NCBI RefSeq assembly: GCF_030345695.1
Contig: NZ_JAUASV010000001.1
Span: forward strand, 247,458 to 311,457
Direction: 5' to 3'
Origin: Galbitalea sp. SE-J8
Lineage (GTDB): Bacteria > Actinomycetota > Actinomycetes > Actinomycetales > Microbacteriaceae
DNA: 64,000 nt
Of the stretch, positions 45,066 to 54,421 are shown one piece after another; positions within the stretch are counted from its first letter, which is position 1; each line of letters starts with the position of its first letter. The translations under genes and the position numbers were made by a program. The notes below the pieces were generated by a model, which was not told the DNA's origin, ran no database searches, and was given only the letters and a program-made list of their open reading frames with translations.

Positions 45066-45280
45066 GCCCGAGTCGCCGCTCGCTGAGACCGACTCCGTAA
45101 TGCCGTAATACGGTGCGGTGTCGAAGTAGCGCACTCCCTGCACCCAGCACTCGTCGACGACCGCCTGAGCATCTCCGTCCGGACGGCGCTGGGCAGGTTT
45201 CCGATCGGCGCACCGCCGAAGCCGAGCTCGCTGATCTGCAACCCTGCGCGGCCGAACGGACGAGTCGGGCCGGCGCTCAT
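45066..45280 (-). pseudogene. N-terminal fragment of an aldo/keto reductase
   Basis: Begins SAGPTRPFGRAGLQISELGF and GGAPIGNLPSAV, then needs two frameshifts (near 45183 and 45100) to continue as VQGVRYFDTAPYYG and GLSERRLGHAL, all diagnostic of the family. At about 45065 it runs straight into the unrelated AlbA_2 fragment. Its ATG overlaps the GH43 stop by 4 bp, so it was once the last gene of the GH43 operon. Confidence 0.75.
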
Positions 45281-46359
45281 GATCCGTCAGTTGTCGCCGG
45301 CGTCTTCTGACCCGACGGCACCGGGATGCTCTTCCCAGTGGCCACTGGGGCGCCGAACCCGGGCTTGTCCCTTTCCCAGCGGAACGGCTGCGCGTTCATC
45401 ATGCGGTTCCAGCCGGCCCCGGAGCGCCGAGCGGAGTGATAGACCATCCAGGACTCTGACCCGTCGGGCGACATCGTGAACGACCCGTGGCCGGGACCGA
45501 ACACCTTGTCCGTCCTCGCGAACATGGGCTGATCCGACGTCGACCACGAGTCGGGGTCCAGCGGGTCGTCGCCGATCAGCGTCAACATGCCGTAGCAGTA
45601 GTCATCGGTCCAGCTCGCGCTCGCAGAGTAGACGAGGAACAGCCGGCCGTCGTGCACGAGAGCTTCCGGACCCTCCTCGGTCGGTTGCGTGCGTCGCTCC
45701 CAGTCCCGATCGGGTTGGGAGATCATCACTCGAGTTCCTGCCAGCGTCGTCGGCGACGTCATCTCGGCGATGTAGAGGTTCTGCTGTCCGTCCTCTCCCC
45801 CAGGCCAGCCGGACCACGCGAAGTAGGCGCGGCCCCGATACTCGAATCGAGTGTCGTCGATAGCCCAGTGGTCCGACGCGTCCGTGACCTTGCCTGCCAG
45901 CTCGTAGTCGCCGAGTGCGTCGTCGGTGGTGCTGCGCAGCGCGTACATCCGATGATTGCGATTGTCCTTGTCACAGGTGGTCGCTGCAACGTGGATGCAC
46001 CAGTGGTCGTCGATGAAATGCAGCTCGGGAGCCCAGACATCGGCGCACGCCGGGCCATCGGACGGCGGCGTCCAGACCTTGACGCGCTTTCCCGCCCAGG
46101 CGATGTCCGTGAGGTCGTCCTTCGACGAGCGAGTGACCCAGATTCCGCCGTCCCAGCTCTCGACTGGGTAGTAGTACCTGCCGTGCTTGATCACCCACGG
46201 GTCGTTGCCGATCTCCTTGATCGGGTTGGTGAACACTTGCGCACTCGCGTCGGAAGAGTTCGAGTCCGCACCGGCACCGGTCGTCGAGCATCCGGCGAGC
46301 GCGGCGACGATAACAGCGCCTGAGAACAGGGCAGCGCGGAGGCGTGCGGTCCACGGCAC
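45277..46359 (-). CDS. GH43-family glycoside hydrolase lipoprotein
   Basis: Five-bladed beta-propeller hydrolase, 360 residues, with a lipoprotein signal (lipobox LAGC, about 21-24). NDPWVIKHGRYYYPVESWDG holds the general-base Asp region, DVWAPELHF the later Asp, and PTEEGPEALVHDG the catalytic Glu region. GH43 enzymes release arabinose, xylose or galactose from plant polymers. It acts outside the cell, attached to the membrane. GTG start, 6 bp after the Gfo/Idh gene; third gene of the LacI-controlled operon. Confidence 0.85.
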   Translation of the reverse strand: MPWTARLRAALFSGAVIVAALAGCSTTGAGADSNSSDASAQVFTNPIKEIGNDPWVIKHGRYYYPVESWDGGIWVTRSSKDDLTDIAWAGKRVKVWTPPSDGPACADVWAPELHFIDDHWCIHVAATTCDKDNRNHRMYALRSTTDDALGDYELAGKVTDASDHWAIDDTRFEYRGRAYFAWSGWPGGEDGQQNLYIAEMTSPTTLAGTRVMISQPDRDWERRTQPTEEGPEALVHDGRLFLVYSASASWTDDYCYGMLTLIGDDPLDPDSWSTSDQPMFARTDKVFGPGHGSFTMSPDGSESWMVYHSARRSGAGWNRMMNAQPFRWERDKPGFGAPVATGKSIPVPSGQKTPATTDGS

Positions 46360-46365
46360 GAGCGA

Positions 46366-47385
46366 TCATCGCTCGTTTCGCGGAAGCGGGTCGACGTCCC
46401 GCCGGGTGGTGGCGATTCGGGTCCCGGTCTCGTGCGAGACGACAGCCGCGTGAGCGAGCTCGAGAGCCCGTCGACCGTCACGAGCGTGCACGGGCGGTTG
46501 CCGGCCGTCTCGGAAAGCGGCCAGGACGGCATCGACGTGCCGGTCGAAGGTGCGGTGGAACGACCGCGCCTCGTCGTCGAAGTAGCCCGCGCGCCACACT
46601 CGCGTCTCCGGATGGTCGGCACGCGACAGTTCGAGTTCGCGGACCGTGTCATGGATGACGGCCCGACCGCCCACGCCGTTGATCTCGATCAGCTGCGAGT
46701 CCGGGTAGGCGTACGACGAGTCGTAGGTGCCGAGCATCGTACCGACGGGGCCTCCCTCGAACTCGAGTGCGAGGGCCAGGGTCGACCAGTCGCCGTAGGT
46801 GACATCGGTCATCTGTGCCATCACGGACGTGATCGGCCCAACGAGATGCTCGAGCAGGTCGAACCCGTGGCACTGCGTCTCGATGAGGTTCGCGTGACGC
46901 GACGTGCCGTAATTTGCGGATCCCCCGAACCGCCAGGTTGCGAACACGACGCGGCCGAGCTCGTCCGCATCGACCGCCGCCTTCGCACGCTGCACGGGTT
47001 CGGCGAATCGATGATTGAAGTCGATGCCGAAGAACAGGTCCCGCTCGGCCGCTTCGCGCAGCAGCGCGTCCGCTTCGTCCAGGTCGAAGACGAGCGGCTT
47101 CTCGACGAACAGGGGGGTTCCCGAGCGGATGATCTCCAGGGTGGTCGCGAAGTGGTGCTCGTTCGGCAGGGAGATTGTCACGAGATCGGGCCGTTCGGCG
47201 TCCAGCATTCCATGAAGGTCGGTGTACCCCCGCGTGCCCCAGCGCTCCGCGTGCGCTGAGGTGCGATCGTGATCGCGTCCGACGATGGCGACCAGGTCGG
47301 TGTCCTGACGCTGTGCGAACACCCGTGCGTGCTGCTGCCCCCAGCCTCCTGCGCCGACGACCGCGACGCGCAGCGGGTCGTTCAC
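46366..47385 (-). CDS. Gfo/Idh/MocA-family oxidoreductase
   Basis: NAD(P)-dependent sugar or inositol dehydrogenase, 339 residues. Rossmann fingerprint VAVVGAGGWGQQHARVF at the N-terminus, EKP motif in LFVEKPLVFD (about 93-97), and the HANLIETQCHGFDLLEHL helix near the active site. GTG start overlaps the dehydrogenase stop by 4 bp. Probably processes a sugar freed by the hydrolases. Confidence 0.88.
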   Translation of the reverse strand: MNDPLRVAVVGAGGWGQQHARVFAQRQDTDLVAIVGRDHDRTSAHAERWGTRGYTDLHGMLDAERPDLVTISLPNEHHFATTLEIIRSGTPLFVEKPLVFDLDEADALLREAAERDLFFGIDFNHRFAEPVQRAKAAVDADELGRVVFATWRFGGSANYGTSRHANLIETQCHGFDLLEHLVGPITSVMAQMTDVTYGDWSTLALALEFEGGPVGTMLGTYDSSYAYPDSQLIEINGVGGRAVIHDTVRELELSRADHPETRVWRAGYFDDEARSFHRTFDRHVDAVLAAFRDGRQPPVHARDGRRALELAHAAVVSHETGTRIATTRRDVDPLPRNER

Positions 47386-48398
47386 GCGTCTTCCTGCGTG
47401 ATCAGCACTTTGCCCGTCTCGCCGGCAAGGAACACGTCAAATGCCTCGGAGATACGGTCGACGGGGAACCGATGCGAGATGACCCGCCCGATGTAGTCCT
47501 GGTTCGCTCGCAGCAGCTCGAGATTGCCGGCGAGCTCGTCGTAGCGGAAGTACTCGCTGCCGAGCACGGCGTGCTCCGGTTCGAGCAGGTCCTTCGAGAC
47601 ATCGAGCGTGACGGACTCGCCGTGCCCGACGCACACCAGCGCACCGCGTTTGCCGAGGATGTCGAGCGCCGCGCGACGCGCGACCTCCTTGCCGGATGCG
47701 TCGAACGCGACGTCAGGGCGGCCGACGGCACGGATAGCGGCGGAGTCGGAGGCGAGCACCGGGATCGCGCCGAAGCTCTCGGCGAACTCCAGCCGCCAGG
47801 TAGATACGTCGCTGATGTGCACCGGGACGTCCGCACCCAGGCGCAGGCGGGACATCACCGCGAGCCCGAGGCCGATCGGCCCGGCGCCCGCGATGTACAC
47901 GCTCTCGATGTCGGGCCGCACGAGCTGCGCCCGACCGATCGCGTGGCTTGACGTGCCCATGACATCGAGCAGCATCGTGGCTGTGCCGATCTCGATTTCG
48001 GCGGGAATCGGGAAGAAGTTCGACTCGTGGACTGTCTCGAGCGGCCCGTATCCGCCGTCGTCGGTGAACCCCATGTCGGCGCGCTTGCCGAGGCACTGGT
48101 TAGTCGCCCCGACTCGGCAGCTGCGGCACTCGCCGCAGTAGTCCATGAGGAACACCACTCCCCTGGTGCCGATCGGCGTCGAGGTGCCGTCCCCTGCGGC
48201 GACGACCTCGCCAGCCGCCTCATGTCCAGGGATGACCGCGGAGCCGTTCGCATACTGGGCACGGTCGGTACCGCAGAGGGCATTCGCACGCACACGCACC
48301 TGCAGCTGTCCAGGACCAGGGGCCTCGTAGGTGCGATCACGGAATTCGATGCGACCGCTCCCTTCGAATACTGGGGCGAGCACTGTCGTCGAGGTCAT
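47382..48398 (-). CDS. Zinc-dependent alcohol/polyol dehydrogenase (MDR family)
   Basis: 338 residues. Catalytic zinc ligands in ALCGTDRAQ and IPGHEAAGEV; structural zinc Cys4 in DYCGECRSCRVGATNQC. Rossmann motif YIAGAGPIGLGLAV. Substrate probably a sugar or sugar alcohol. First gene of the operon; the operators at 48424-48457 lie 26 bp upstream. ATG 48398 has GGAG upstream. Confidence 0.88.
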   Translation of the reverse strand: MTSTTVLAPVFEGSGRIEFRDRTYEAPGPGQLQVRVRANALCGTDRAQYANGSAVIPGHEAAGEVVAAGDGTSTPIGTRGVVFLMDYCGECRSCRVGATNQCLGKRADMGFTDDGGYGPLETVHESNFFPIPAEIEIGTATMLLDVMGTSSHAIGRAQLVRPDIESVYIAGAGPIGLGLAVMSRLRLGADVPVHISDVSTWRLEFAESFGAIPVLASDSAAIRAVGRPDVAFDASGKEVARRAALDILGKRGALVCVGHGESVTLDVSKDLLEPEHAVLGSEYFRYDELAGNLELLRANQDYIGRVISHRFPVDRISEAFDVFLAGETGKVLITQEDA

Positions 48399-48423
48399 CA
48401 ACACTCCATCGTCAGAGGTTATT

Positions 48424-48457
48424 TGCCACGTGGCATGACAGACGATACCACGTGGCA
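48424..48457. promoter_or_regulatory. Two LacI-type operators between the dehydrogenase and lacI-type genes
   Basis: TGCCACGTGGCA (48424-48435) and TACCACGTGGCA (48446-48457), centres 22 bp apart, i.e. two helical turns. They lie between the divergent dehydrogenase operon and the regulator gene, so both can be repressed, giving autoregulation. The same motif stands before the sugar transporter operon and GH30. Confidence 0.85.
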
Positions 48458-48484
48458 ACCTTAGGATCGACGCGGGAGGTGGCG

Positions 48485-49474
48485 ATGGCTGTCACGCAAG
48501 GAGACGTCGCGAAGAGGGCAGGCGTGGCGCGCCGGACGGTCTCGAACGTCGTCAACGACTTCCCCTACGTGAGCGACGACGTGCGCGTACGGGTTCAGGA
48601 AGCGATCCGCGAGCTCGGCTATCAGCCGAATCAGGCGGCTCAGCGACTCCGCACCGGGCGCAGCGGAACGATCGGCCTGATCCTGCCCGAGCTCGACGTC
48701 GGCTACTTCGCGGAGATCGGCCGCCTCCTGGTGGAGGAGTTCGAGTCGAGGGGCTACACCGTTCTGGTCGCCCAGACTCTCGGAATCGAAGAGCGCGAAC
48801 TGGAAGCGCTCGACAAGTTCGTCAGTCAGCAACCGGAGGGCCTGCTCTTCAGCCCGATCAGCGTGTCCGCTGAGCAGCTGCGCCCTTACCTCGACCGCTT
48901 TCCGGTCGTCCTGCTCGGTGAGCAGCTCGACCCGAGCACCGCCGATCACGTCACCGTCGACAACGAGGCCGCGTCGCGTGCTGTCGTCGAGGTCATGCTC
49001 GATCGCGGCCGGCGGAGGATCGCGTTCATCGGCGACAATCCCATCGCCATGGCCGACCTCCGCCGCCGCGGCTATTCGGCTGCGCTCGGAGCCCACGACA
49101 TCCCCGTGGACCCGCAGCTGCTCGTCAGGGTCGACGGCTACCACCGCTCGCAGGGATACGACGCAGTGACGCGCCTCGTCGAGTCCGGGATCGACTTCGA
49201 CGGCGTCTTCTGCGCCAATGACCTGCTGGCGATCGGTGCGATTCGCGCGCTGCTCGATCTCGGACGCCGGGTGCCTGATGATGTCTCGGTCGTGGGCTTC
49301 GATGACATCGACGAGACCCGCTACACGGTGCCACGGCTCACCACCGTGGCACCGGACAAGGCCTCCATCGCTGAAGAGGCCGTCCAGATGCTGATCGACC
49401 GCATCGCGGATCCGGGCAGGGAGCGCGCGAAGACCACGAAGGCGTTCTCGATCGCCGCACGCGACAGCGTCTGA
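48485..49474 (+). CDS. LacI-family transcriptional regulator
   Basis: 329 residues. N-terminal HTH with GDVAKRAGVARRTVSNVVND, hinge YQPNQAAQRLRTGRSGTIGL, then a periplasmic-binding-like sensor domain with GVFCANDLLAIGAIRAL and VVGFDDID. Expected to bind the TRCCACGTRGCA sites and release on a sugar inducer. ATG 48485 with GGGAGG upstream. Ends 16 bp from the convergent GH2 gene. Confidence 0.92.
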   Translation: MAVTQGDVAKRAGVARRTVSNVVNDFPYVSDDVRVRVQEAIRELGYQPNQAAQRLRTGRSGTIGLILPELDVGYFAEIGRLLVEEFESRGYTVLVAQTLGIEERELEALDKFVSQQPEGLLFSPISVSAEQLRPYLDRFPVVLLGEQLDPSTADHVTVDNEAASRAVVEVMLDRGRRRIAFIGDNPIAMADLRRRGYSAALGAHDIPVDPQLLVRVDGYHRSQGYDAVTRLVESGIDFDGVFCANDLLAIGAIRALLDLGRRVPDDVSVVGFDDIDETRYTVPRLTTVAPDKASIAEEAVQMLIDRIADPGRERAKTTKAFSIAARDSV

Positions 49475-49490
49475 TGCGATGTCGCGCCGG

Positions 49491-51326
49491 TCAGCTGCTG
49501 GCCACTCGACGCTCCGCGACCTCGACGACCGTGGGCACGTCGGTGCCCGTCACGATCGCCCGCAGCACTTCGATTGCCAGCTTGGGTTCCCGCTGCTCAG
49601 TCAGCAGGCCGTTGGACTCCTGCATGGTGTCGGTCAACTGGGTATAGCAGAAGCCGCTCAAAACCGGGCTCGCCTCCAGCGCTCCGAACAGCTCCGCGAT
49701 CCGGTGACGGAAGGCGCTGTCCGAGGTGACAATCGCGTAGCCCCAGGTCCCGTCCGCCGAGTAGGCGACCCCGCCGAACTCGGTGACCATGATCGGGATC
49801 TCGTGTTCGTCCACCTGCGCCTGGAGCACACCGGAGAGGATCGGCTCGCGGTCTTGCGGCCCCATGCCGCTCAGCGTCTCGGCGAGCGCATGACGATCCG
49901 CATAGCGCTCCCGCAGGATCGTCGGTTCGGTCGAGTAGTCATGCAGGGTCAGGATGTCGCTGTCGACGTGCTCCCAGCCGTCGTTCGAGACGACGGGTCG
50001 GCTCGGATCGAGGGCGCGGGTCAGCGACGCGAGCGACTGGACGAGCTCCCGTTGAGCAGGGTCGTACGCGATGTCCTGGACGCCCCAGCTCTCGTTGACG
50101 GGAACCCAGGTAACCACGGACGGATGATCTCGCTGCTGGTCGACGATCTCGAGCCACTCGCGAGTGATCGCTGCAGCGGCTCGGGGCGAGAATCGGTACG
50201 CCGACGCGGTCTCCGCCCAGATCATCAGCCCGAGACGATCGGCCCAGAAGAGCATCCGCGCGTCCTCGACCTTCTGGTGGATGCGCGCCGCCGAGAACCC
50301 GAGCTCCAGGATCATTTCGACCTCTCGGCGGAGCGCGTCGATGTCCGGCGCCGTGAGCTGCCCGTCCGGCCAGAAGCCCTGTTCCAGCACGGAGCGCACG
50401 AAGATGGGGCGTCCGTTGACGAGGAATCGCCCGCCGCGCACCTCCGTCGACCGCAGCCCCAGGTAGCTCGCGACCTCGTCGCCCCGCGCGCCCTGCTCGG
50501 TCACGACAATTTCGGCGTCGAGGAGCACCGGGTTGCCCGGCTGCCAGAGCAGCGACTCGCGTTCCTGCGCGTTCTGCAGCGCGGATGGGCGGAGCTCGAT
50601 CTCCACATCTGTGTGATCAGCCAGCACTCGCGTCTCGCCGAGCAGTCGCCCATCGTGCCAGATCCGCACGGACACCTCGGTGCCGGGCAGGGGTCGCAAT
50701 GCGAGCGAGACGCTCGCACTGATCCGCCCTGCGACGAGATCGGCACCCCAATGCAGTGCGGTCACGTGCTGTACCGGTACCGATTCGAGCCAGACCGTCT
50801 TCCAGATGCCGCTCGTGCGCCGGTACCAGATGAAATGCGGGTCTCCGCGCCAGTCCTGTTTGCCGCGCGGAATGTCGACGTCGTCGACGAGATCGACCGC
50901 GCGCACGACGATCTGGTGACCGCGCCGGCCGGCGAGCGCGTCGGTTATGTCGAGCCGGAAGGACGTCTGTCCTCCGACATGACCGCCGACGTGCACGCCG
51001 TCGACCCAGACATCGGCGGACTGGTCCACTGCGCCGAGATGCAGGATCCACCGGCGGCCGGACTGCAGCTCGAGGTCAACCTCGCGGCGATACCAGAGCA
51101 CGTCGTGCGGTGTGTTGTCCCCGATGCCGGAGAGCGTGCTCTCGGGGGCGAAAGGGACTCGGATGCGGCGGTCGAAGACCGCGCCATCGGGTGCGTACCA
51201 GCGCTCGGCGAGACCGACTTGGCCATCGTCCCAGGCGAACTCCCACTCGCCGTCGAGCGACGTCCACTCCTCGCGAACCAGCAGCGGGCGCGGGTAGCTG
51301 CCGTCCTGCGTGCTACCGCGGATCAC
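49491..51326 (-). CDS. GH2-family glycoside hydrolase
   Basis: 611 residues without signal peptide, so cytoplasmic. Jelly-roll N-domain (SLDGEWEFAWDDG), Ig-like middle, then a TIM barrel with acid/base Glu in WVPVNESWG (about residue 412) and nucleophile Glu in MVTEFGGVAY (about 516). Family activities include beta-galactosidase, beta-glucuronidase and beta-mannosidase; LacZ-type length is not reached, so the beta-glucuronidase/short beta-galactosidase group is favoured. GTG start overlaps the GH1 stop by 4 bp. Confidence 0.88.
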   Translation of the reverse strand: MIRGSTQDGSYPRPLLVREEWTSLDGEWEFAWDDGQVGLAERWYAPDGAVFDRRIRVPFAPESTLSGIGDNTPHDVLWYRREVDLELQSGRRWILHLGAVDQSADVWVDGVHVGGHVGGQTSFRLDITDALAGRRGHQIVVRAVDLVDDVDIPRGKQDWRGDPHFIWYRRTSGIWKTVWLESVPVQHVTALHWGADLVAGRISASVSLALRPLPGTEVSVRIWHDGRLLGETRVLADHTDVEIELRPSALQNAQERESLLWQPGNPVLLDAEIVVTEQGARGDEVASYLGLRSTEVRGGRFLVNGRPIFVRSVLEQGFWPDGQLTAPDIDALRREVEMILELGFSAARIHQKVEDARMLFWADRLGLMIWAETASAYRFSPRAAAAITREWLEIVDQQRDHPSVVTWVPVNESWGVQDIAYDPAQRELVQSLASLTRALDPSRPVVSNDGWEHVDSDILTLHDYSTEPTILRERYADRHALAETLSGMGPQDREPILSGVLQAQVDEHEIPIMVTEFGGVAYSADGTWGYAIVTSDSAFRHRIAELFGALEASPVLSGFCYTQLTDTMQESNGLLTEQREPKLAIEVLRAIVTGTDVPTVVEVAERRVASS

Positions 51327-52576
51327 GGTGCGATCGCCTTCGCGGGAAGGCCGTCCGCCGCGATCTCGCGGAAGCGGTCGACTGCGGAGGTGTGCGTGCG
51401 CTCGAATCCTCCGACCCCGTCGGGCGTGAGGTTGTAGAGGCCCATCGAGATCACGTGCTTCTCGACCGGGGTAAGTGCCTCGCGGTACTGCCACTCGATG
51501 ACGTCGAACAAGGGCCACCAGGTGTAGCCGACCACGTCGACGCCCTCGTCGCGCAGGCGCCGCATCAGCGCGACGGAGTCGTCGAGCCATTCGATCCGCT
51601 GCTCCGGTGTGCCATCTCGGCTCGTCTCGGTCACCATCACCGGCACCTCGAACCGGGCGGTGAACTCCCGGATGAACTCCTCAAGTCCCTCGATCCAGTC
51701 ATTGCGTCGGCGCATGACGATCCGGCCCTCGTCATCGTGGACGAACTCCTCAGTTCCCCACACCGGGTAGTAGTTGACACCCAATACGTCGGGATGCGCG
51801 GTGTGGGTGCGGAACCAGTCGAGCTCCGAGTCGGTGATTCCGTGCTCGGCGAGGTGGCCGGCCAGCGGATGCGCGGCATCGACGCGGCCCGTGACCAGGT
51901 CCTCGGCTAGGAAGCGCCGCTCCCTGCGGAGCGCCACGGAGTCCTGCCGGATCCCGTCCTGCTCTTTGTAGCGGAACATCGCGTCGACGTGGACGAAGGT
52001 CGCGGTGTCTCCGGTCGCCTCGCGGATCGCGTCCTGCGAGCGGACGATCCCCTCGCAGAGCGCGCGGAGCACCTGGAGGAATCCGTCATCGCCATGGAAG
52101 TACGGAGGCCACAGGCCGATCTCGCCGCACTGGAACGCGTTGATCTGCGGTTCATTAAGCGGTGTCCAGGCCGTGAGCCGATCTCCGTACCGCTCGGAGA
52201 GGGCGTGCGCCCATTCGGCCACCCGCTTCGAATAGTCGCGATTCAGGAAGGCGTTGTCGAGCCAGAGCGGCACGCCGTAGTGCATGAGGTCGACGATCAC
52301 GTCGACCCCGGTCTCCGCGAGCTTGTCGACGACCGGATCCGACCAGCGAAAGTCGAACTTCCCGGGCTCCGGGTTCATCCGATACCAGGGGAACCCGTAG
52401 CGGAGCGTCTGCGCCCGGCTGTCTGCGACGAGATCGAGATCGTCGCGCCACTTGGAGTAGTGCTGGGTGAGCGTGTACTCGTCGAGTTCGCGACGACCGA
52501 AGTCGATCTGCGGGATGAAAGTGTCCTCGATGCCGAGGCCGAAGCGGAATCGGCCGTCTGCGAATTGGTTGGGCAC
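51323..52576 (-). CDS. GH1-like beta-glycosidase
   Basis: 417 residues, cytoplasmic, somewhat short for GH1 (usually about 450). Acid/base Glu in AWTPLNEPQIN (about 142), tyrosine-bearing LGVNYYPVWG, nucleophile Glu in VPVMVTETSRDG (about 316). N-terminal FRFGLGIEDTF is an unusual form of the GH1 start. Together with GH2 it would split imported oligosaccharides. Starts 19 bp after the permease gene. Confidence 0.82.
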   Translation of the reverse strand: MPNQFADGRFRFGLGIEDTFIPQIDFGRRELDEYTLTQHYSKWRDDLDLVADSRAQTLRYGFPWYRMNPEPGKFDFRWSDPVVDKLAETGVDVIVDLMHYGVPLWLDNAFLNRDYSKRVAEWAHALSERYGDRLTAWTPLNEPQINAFQCGEIGLWPPYFHGDDGFLQVLRALCEGIVRSQDAIREATGDTATFVHVDAMFRYKEQDGIRQDSVALRRERRFLAEDLVTGRVDAAHPLAGHLAEHGITDSELDWFRTHTAHPDVLGVNYYPVWGTEEFVHDDEGRIVMRRRNDWIEGLEEFIREFTARFEVPVMVTETSRDGTPEQRIEWLDDSVALMRRLRDEGVDVVGYTWWPLFDVIEWQYREALTPVEKHVISMGLYNLTPDGVGGFERTHTSAVDRFREIAADGLPAKAIAP

Positions 52577-52595
52577 GGTGTCTCCTGGTTGCGGG

Positions 52596-53483
52596 TTATT
52601 TGATGCCGGTCGAGGCGATGCTCTGGATGAACGAGCGCTGCACGACGAGGAAGGCGACGAACATGGGCAGCATGGCGAGCACCGAACCGGCCATTAGGGG
52701 CCCGTACTCGGTGACGTGCTGACCAACGAAGGAGGCGAGCCCGGACGGGAGGGTCGCGAGGGACCCGTCGGTCGACATGATCAGGGGCCACAGGAGGTCG
52801 TTCCAGTTGGCCATGAAGATGAAGAGCCCGAGGGTCAGCACCGCCGGCTTGGACAGGGGCAGGATCACACGCACGAAGATCCGCAGCTCCGAGGCGCCGT
52901 CGATCCGTCCCGCATCCTCGAGATCCCGAGGGATCGAGAGGAAGAACTGACGGAGGAGGAAGATGCCGAAGGCGTCTGCCGCTCTCGGCAGGATCAGCCC
53001 TGGGAAGGTGTTGAGCAGGCCCATGTGCGTGATCAGGTTGAAGAGCGGGACGAGCGTGATCTGCGGCGGGATCATCAGCGTGGTGAGGATCAGCACGAAG
53101 ACCAGGTTCCGGCCTGGGAAGTCAAGGCGAGCCAGGGCGTAGGCGGCGAGGGAATCGCAGATCAGCGCGAGGATGGTGACCCCACCCGCGAACACCACCG
53201 TGTTGAGGAACAGCCGCGGGAAGTCGAGCGTGTTCCACATCGTCACGTAGTTCTGGAACGTGATCTCGGTCGGGAGCAACGTCGGCGGGTAGGCCGTGAT
53301 GTCCTTGTATGGCTTCAGCGAGGTGCTCAGCGTCCAGAGGAGCGGGATGAGGAAGAGCATGATCGCGGATGCGGCGACGCAAGCGCCCACGATCCAGCCG
53401 ACCGGAGTGGTGCCTCGGTCATCGCTCGCGACCGCGTGTCGCGCGTTCCGTGCGATCGGGATCGTGGAGGTCGTCGTGGTCAT
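52596..53483 (-). CDS. Sugar ABC transporter permease, MalG type
   Basis: 295 residues with six helices. The EAA loop is DLEDAGRIDGASELRIFVRV, contacting the ATPase. ATG shares one base with the MalF-type stop (TGATG). Works with the partner permease and binding protein; no ATPase gene is in the operon, so a shared MsiK-like ATPase is probably used. Confidence 0.92.
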   Translation of the reverse strand: MTTTTSTIPIARNARHAVASDDRGTTPVGWIVGACVAASAIMLFLIPLLWTLSTSLKPYKDITAYPPTLLPTEITFQNYVTMWNTLDFPRLFLNTVVFAGGVTILALICDSLAAYALARLDFPGRNLVFVLILTTLMIPPQITLVPLFNLITHMGLLNTFPGLILPRAADAFGIFLLRQFFLSIPRDLEDAGRIDGASELRIFVRVILPLSKPAVLTLGLFIFMANWNDLLWPLIMSTDGSLATLPSGLASFVGQHVTEYGPLMAGSVLAMLPMFVAFLVVQRSFIQSIASTGIK

Positions 53484-54421
53484 CAGAATTGCACCGTCCG
53501 GCGGTTGAAGAAGCGGATCTGGATGAGCGAGAGCACCACGATCAGCACGGTGAAGACGACGGCGATCGACGATGCGTAGCCCATGCGCAGGTCACTGAAC
53601 CCTCGGGTGAAGAGGTACCCGACGACGCTCTCGGTGGAGAAGTACGGCCCGCCACCTGTCATGACGAAGATCTGGTCGAAGACCTGCAGGCCGCCGATCA
53701 GCGTGAGGACGGACACGATCATCGTGGTGTTCGACAGCAGCGGGAGCGTCACTGAACGGAACCGCTGCCAGCGGTTGACCCCGTCGACGGCGGCGGCCTC
53801 GTAGAGGTCCTTCGGGATCTGCTGGAGGCCGGCGAGGAAGATCACCATGTAGTAGCCGACGCTCTTCCAGATCCCGACGGCGATCACCGAGACCATGGCC
53901 CAGAACGGGTCGCGCAGGTAGGCGACCTGCGGGAGGCCGAGTTTGCCGAGGATGTAGCTCAGCCAGCCGATGTCGGGGTCGAGCAGGAACGTGAAGGCGA
54001 TCGATACGACCGCCATGGAGAGCACGAAGGGGACGAACACGACCGCGCGGGTGAAGGTGCGGAACCCGATCCTCGAGTTGAGCAGCAGCGCGATGGCCAG
54101 CGCGATCGCGATGGTCAGTGTCGTCACGACGACCGCGTACACCGCGGTGTTGCGGAGCGAGCCCCAGAATCGCGGATCAGCGAAGACGTTCGTGTAGTTG
54201 TCCAGCCCGAGGAAGCTCTCGCCGAATGGGGTGTATTCGAACAGCGAGACTCGCACGCCTTCGGCGATCGGGTAGACCAGGAACACTCCGAACACCAGGA
54301 GCGCGGGCGCGAGGAAGAGGTAGGCAGTCAGCGTGCGCCGCCGCCGGAGAGGCGTCGTCCGGCGGATGCGGCGCACCGGGCCGGCAGGCGACACGTGCCG
54401 ACCCGAATGCGCGACACTCAC
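53483..54421 (-). CDS. Sugar ABC transporter permease, MalF type
   Basis: 312 residues, six helices, basic N-terminal tail (RRIRRTTPLRRRR). EAA loop DLYEAAAVDGVNRWQRFRSV. ATG overlaps the binding-protein stop by 4 bp. Confidence 0.92.
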   Translation of the reverse strand: MSVAHSGRHVSPAGPVRRIRRTTPLRRRRTLTAYLFLAPALLVFGVFLVYPIAEGVRVSLFEYTPFGESFLGLDNYTNVFADPRFWGSLRNTAVYAVVVTTLTIAIALAIALLLNSRIGFRTFTRAVVFVPFVLSMAVVSIAFTFLLDPDIGWLSYILGKLGLPQVAYLRDPFWAMVSVIAVGIWKSVGYYMVIFLAGLQQIPKDLYEAAAVDGVNRWQRFRSVTLPLLSNTTMIVSVLTLIGGLQVFDQIFVMTGGGPYFSTESVVGYLFTRGFSDLRMGYASSIAVVFTVLIVVLSLIQIRFFNRRTVQF

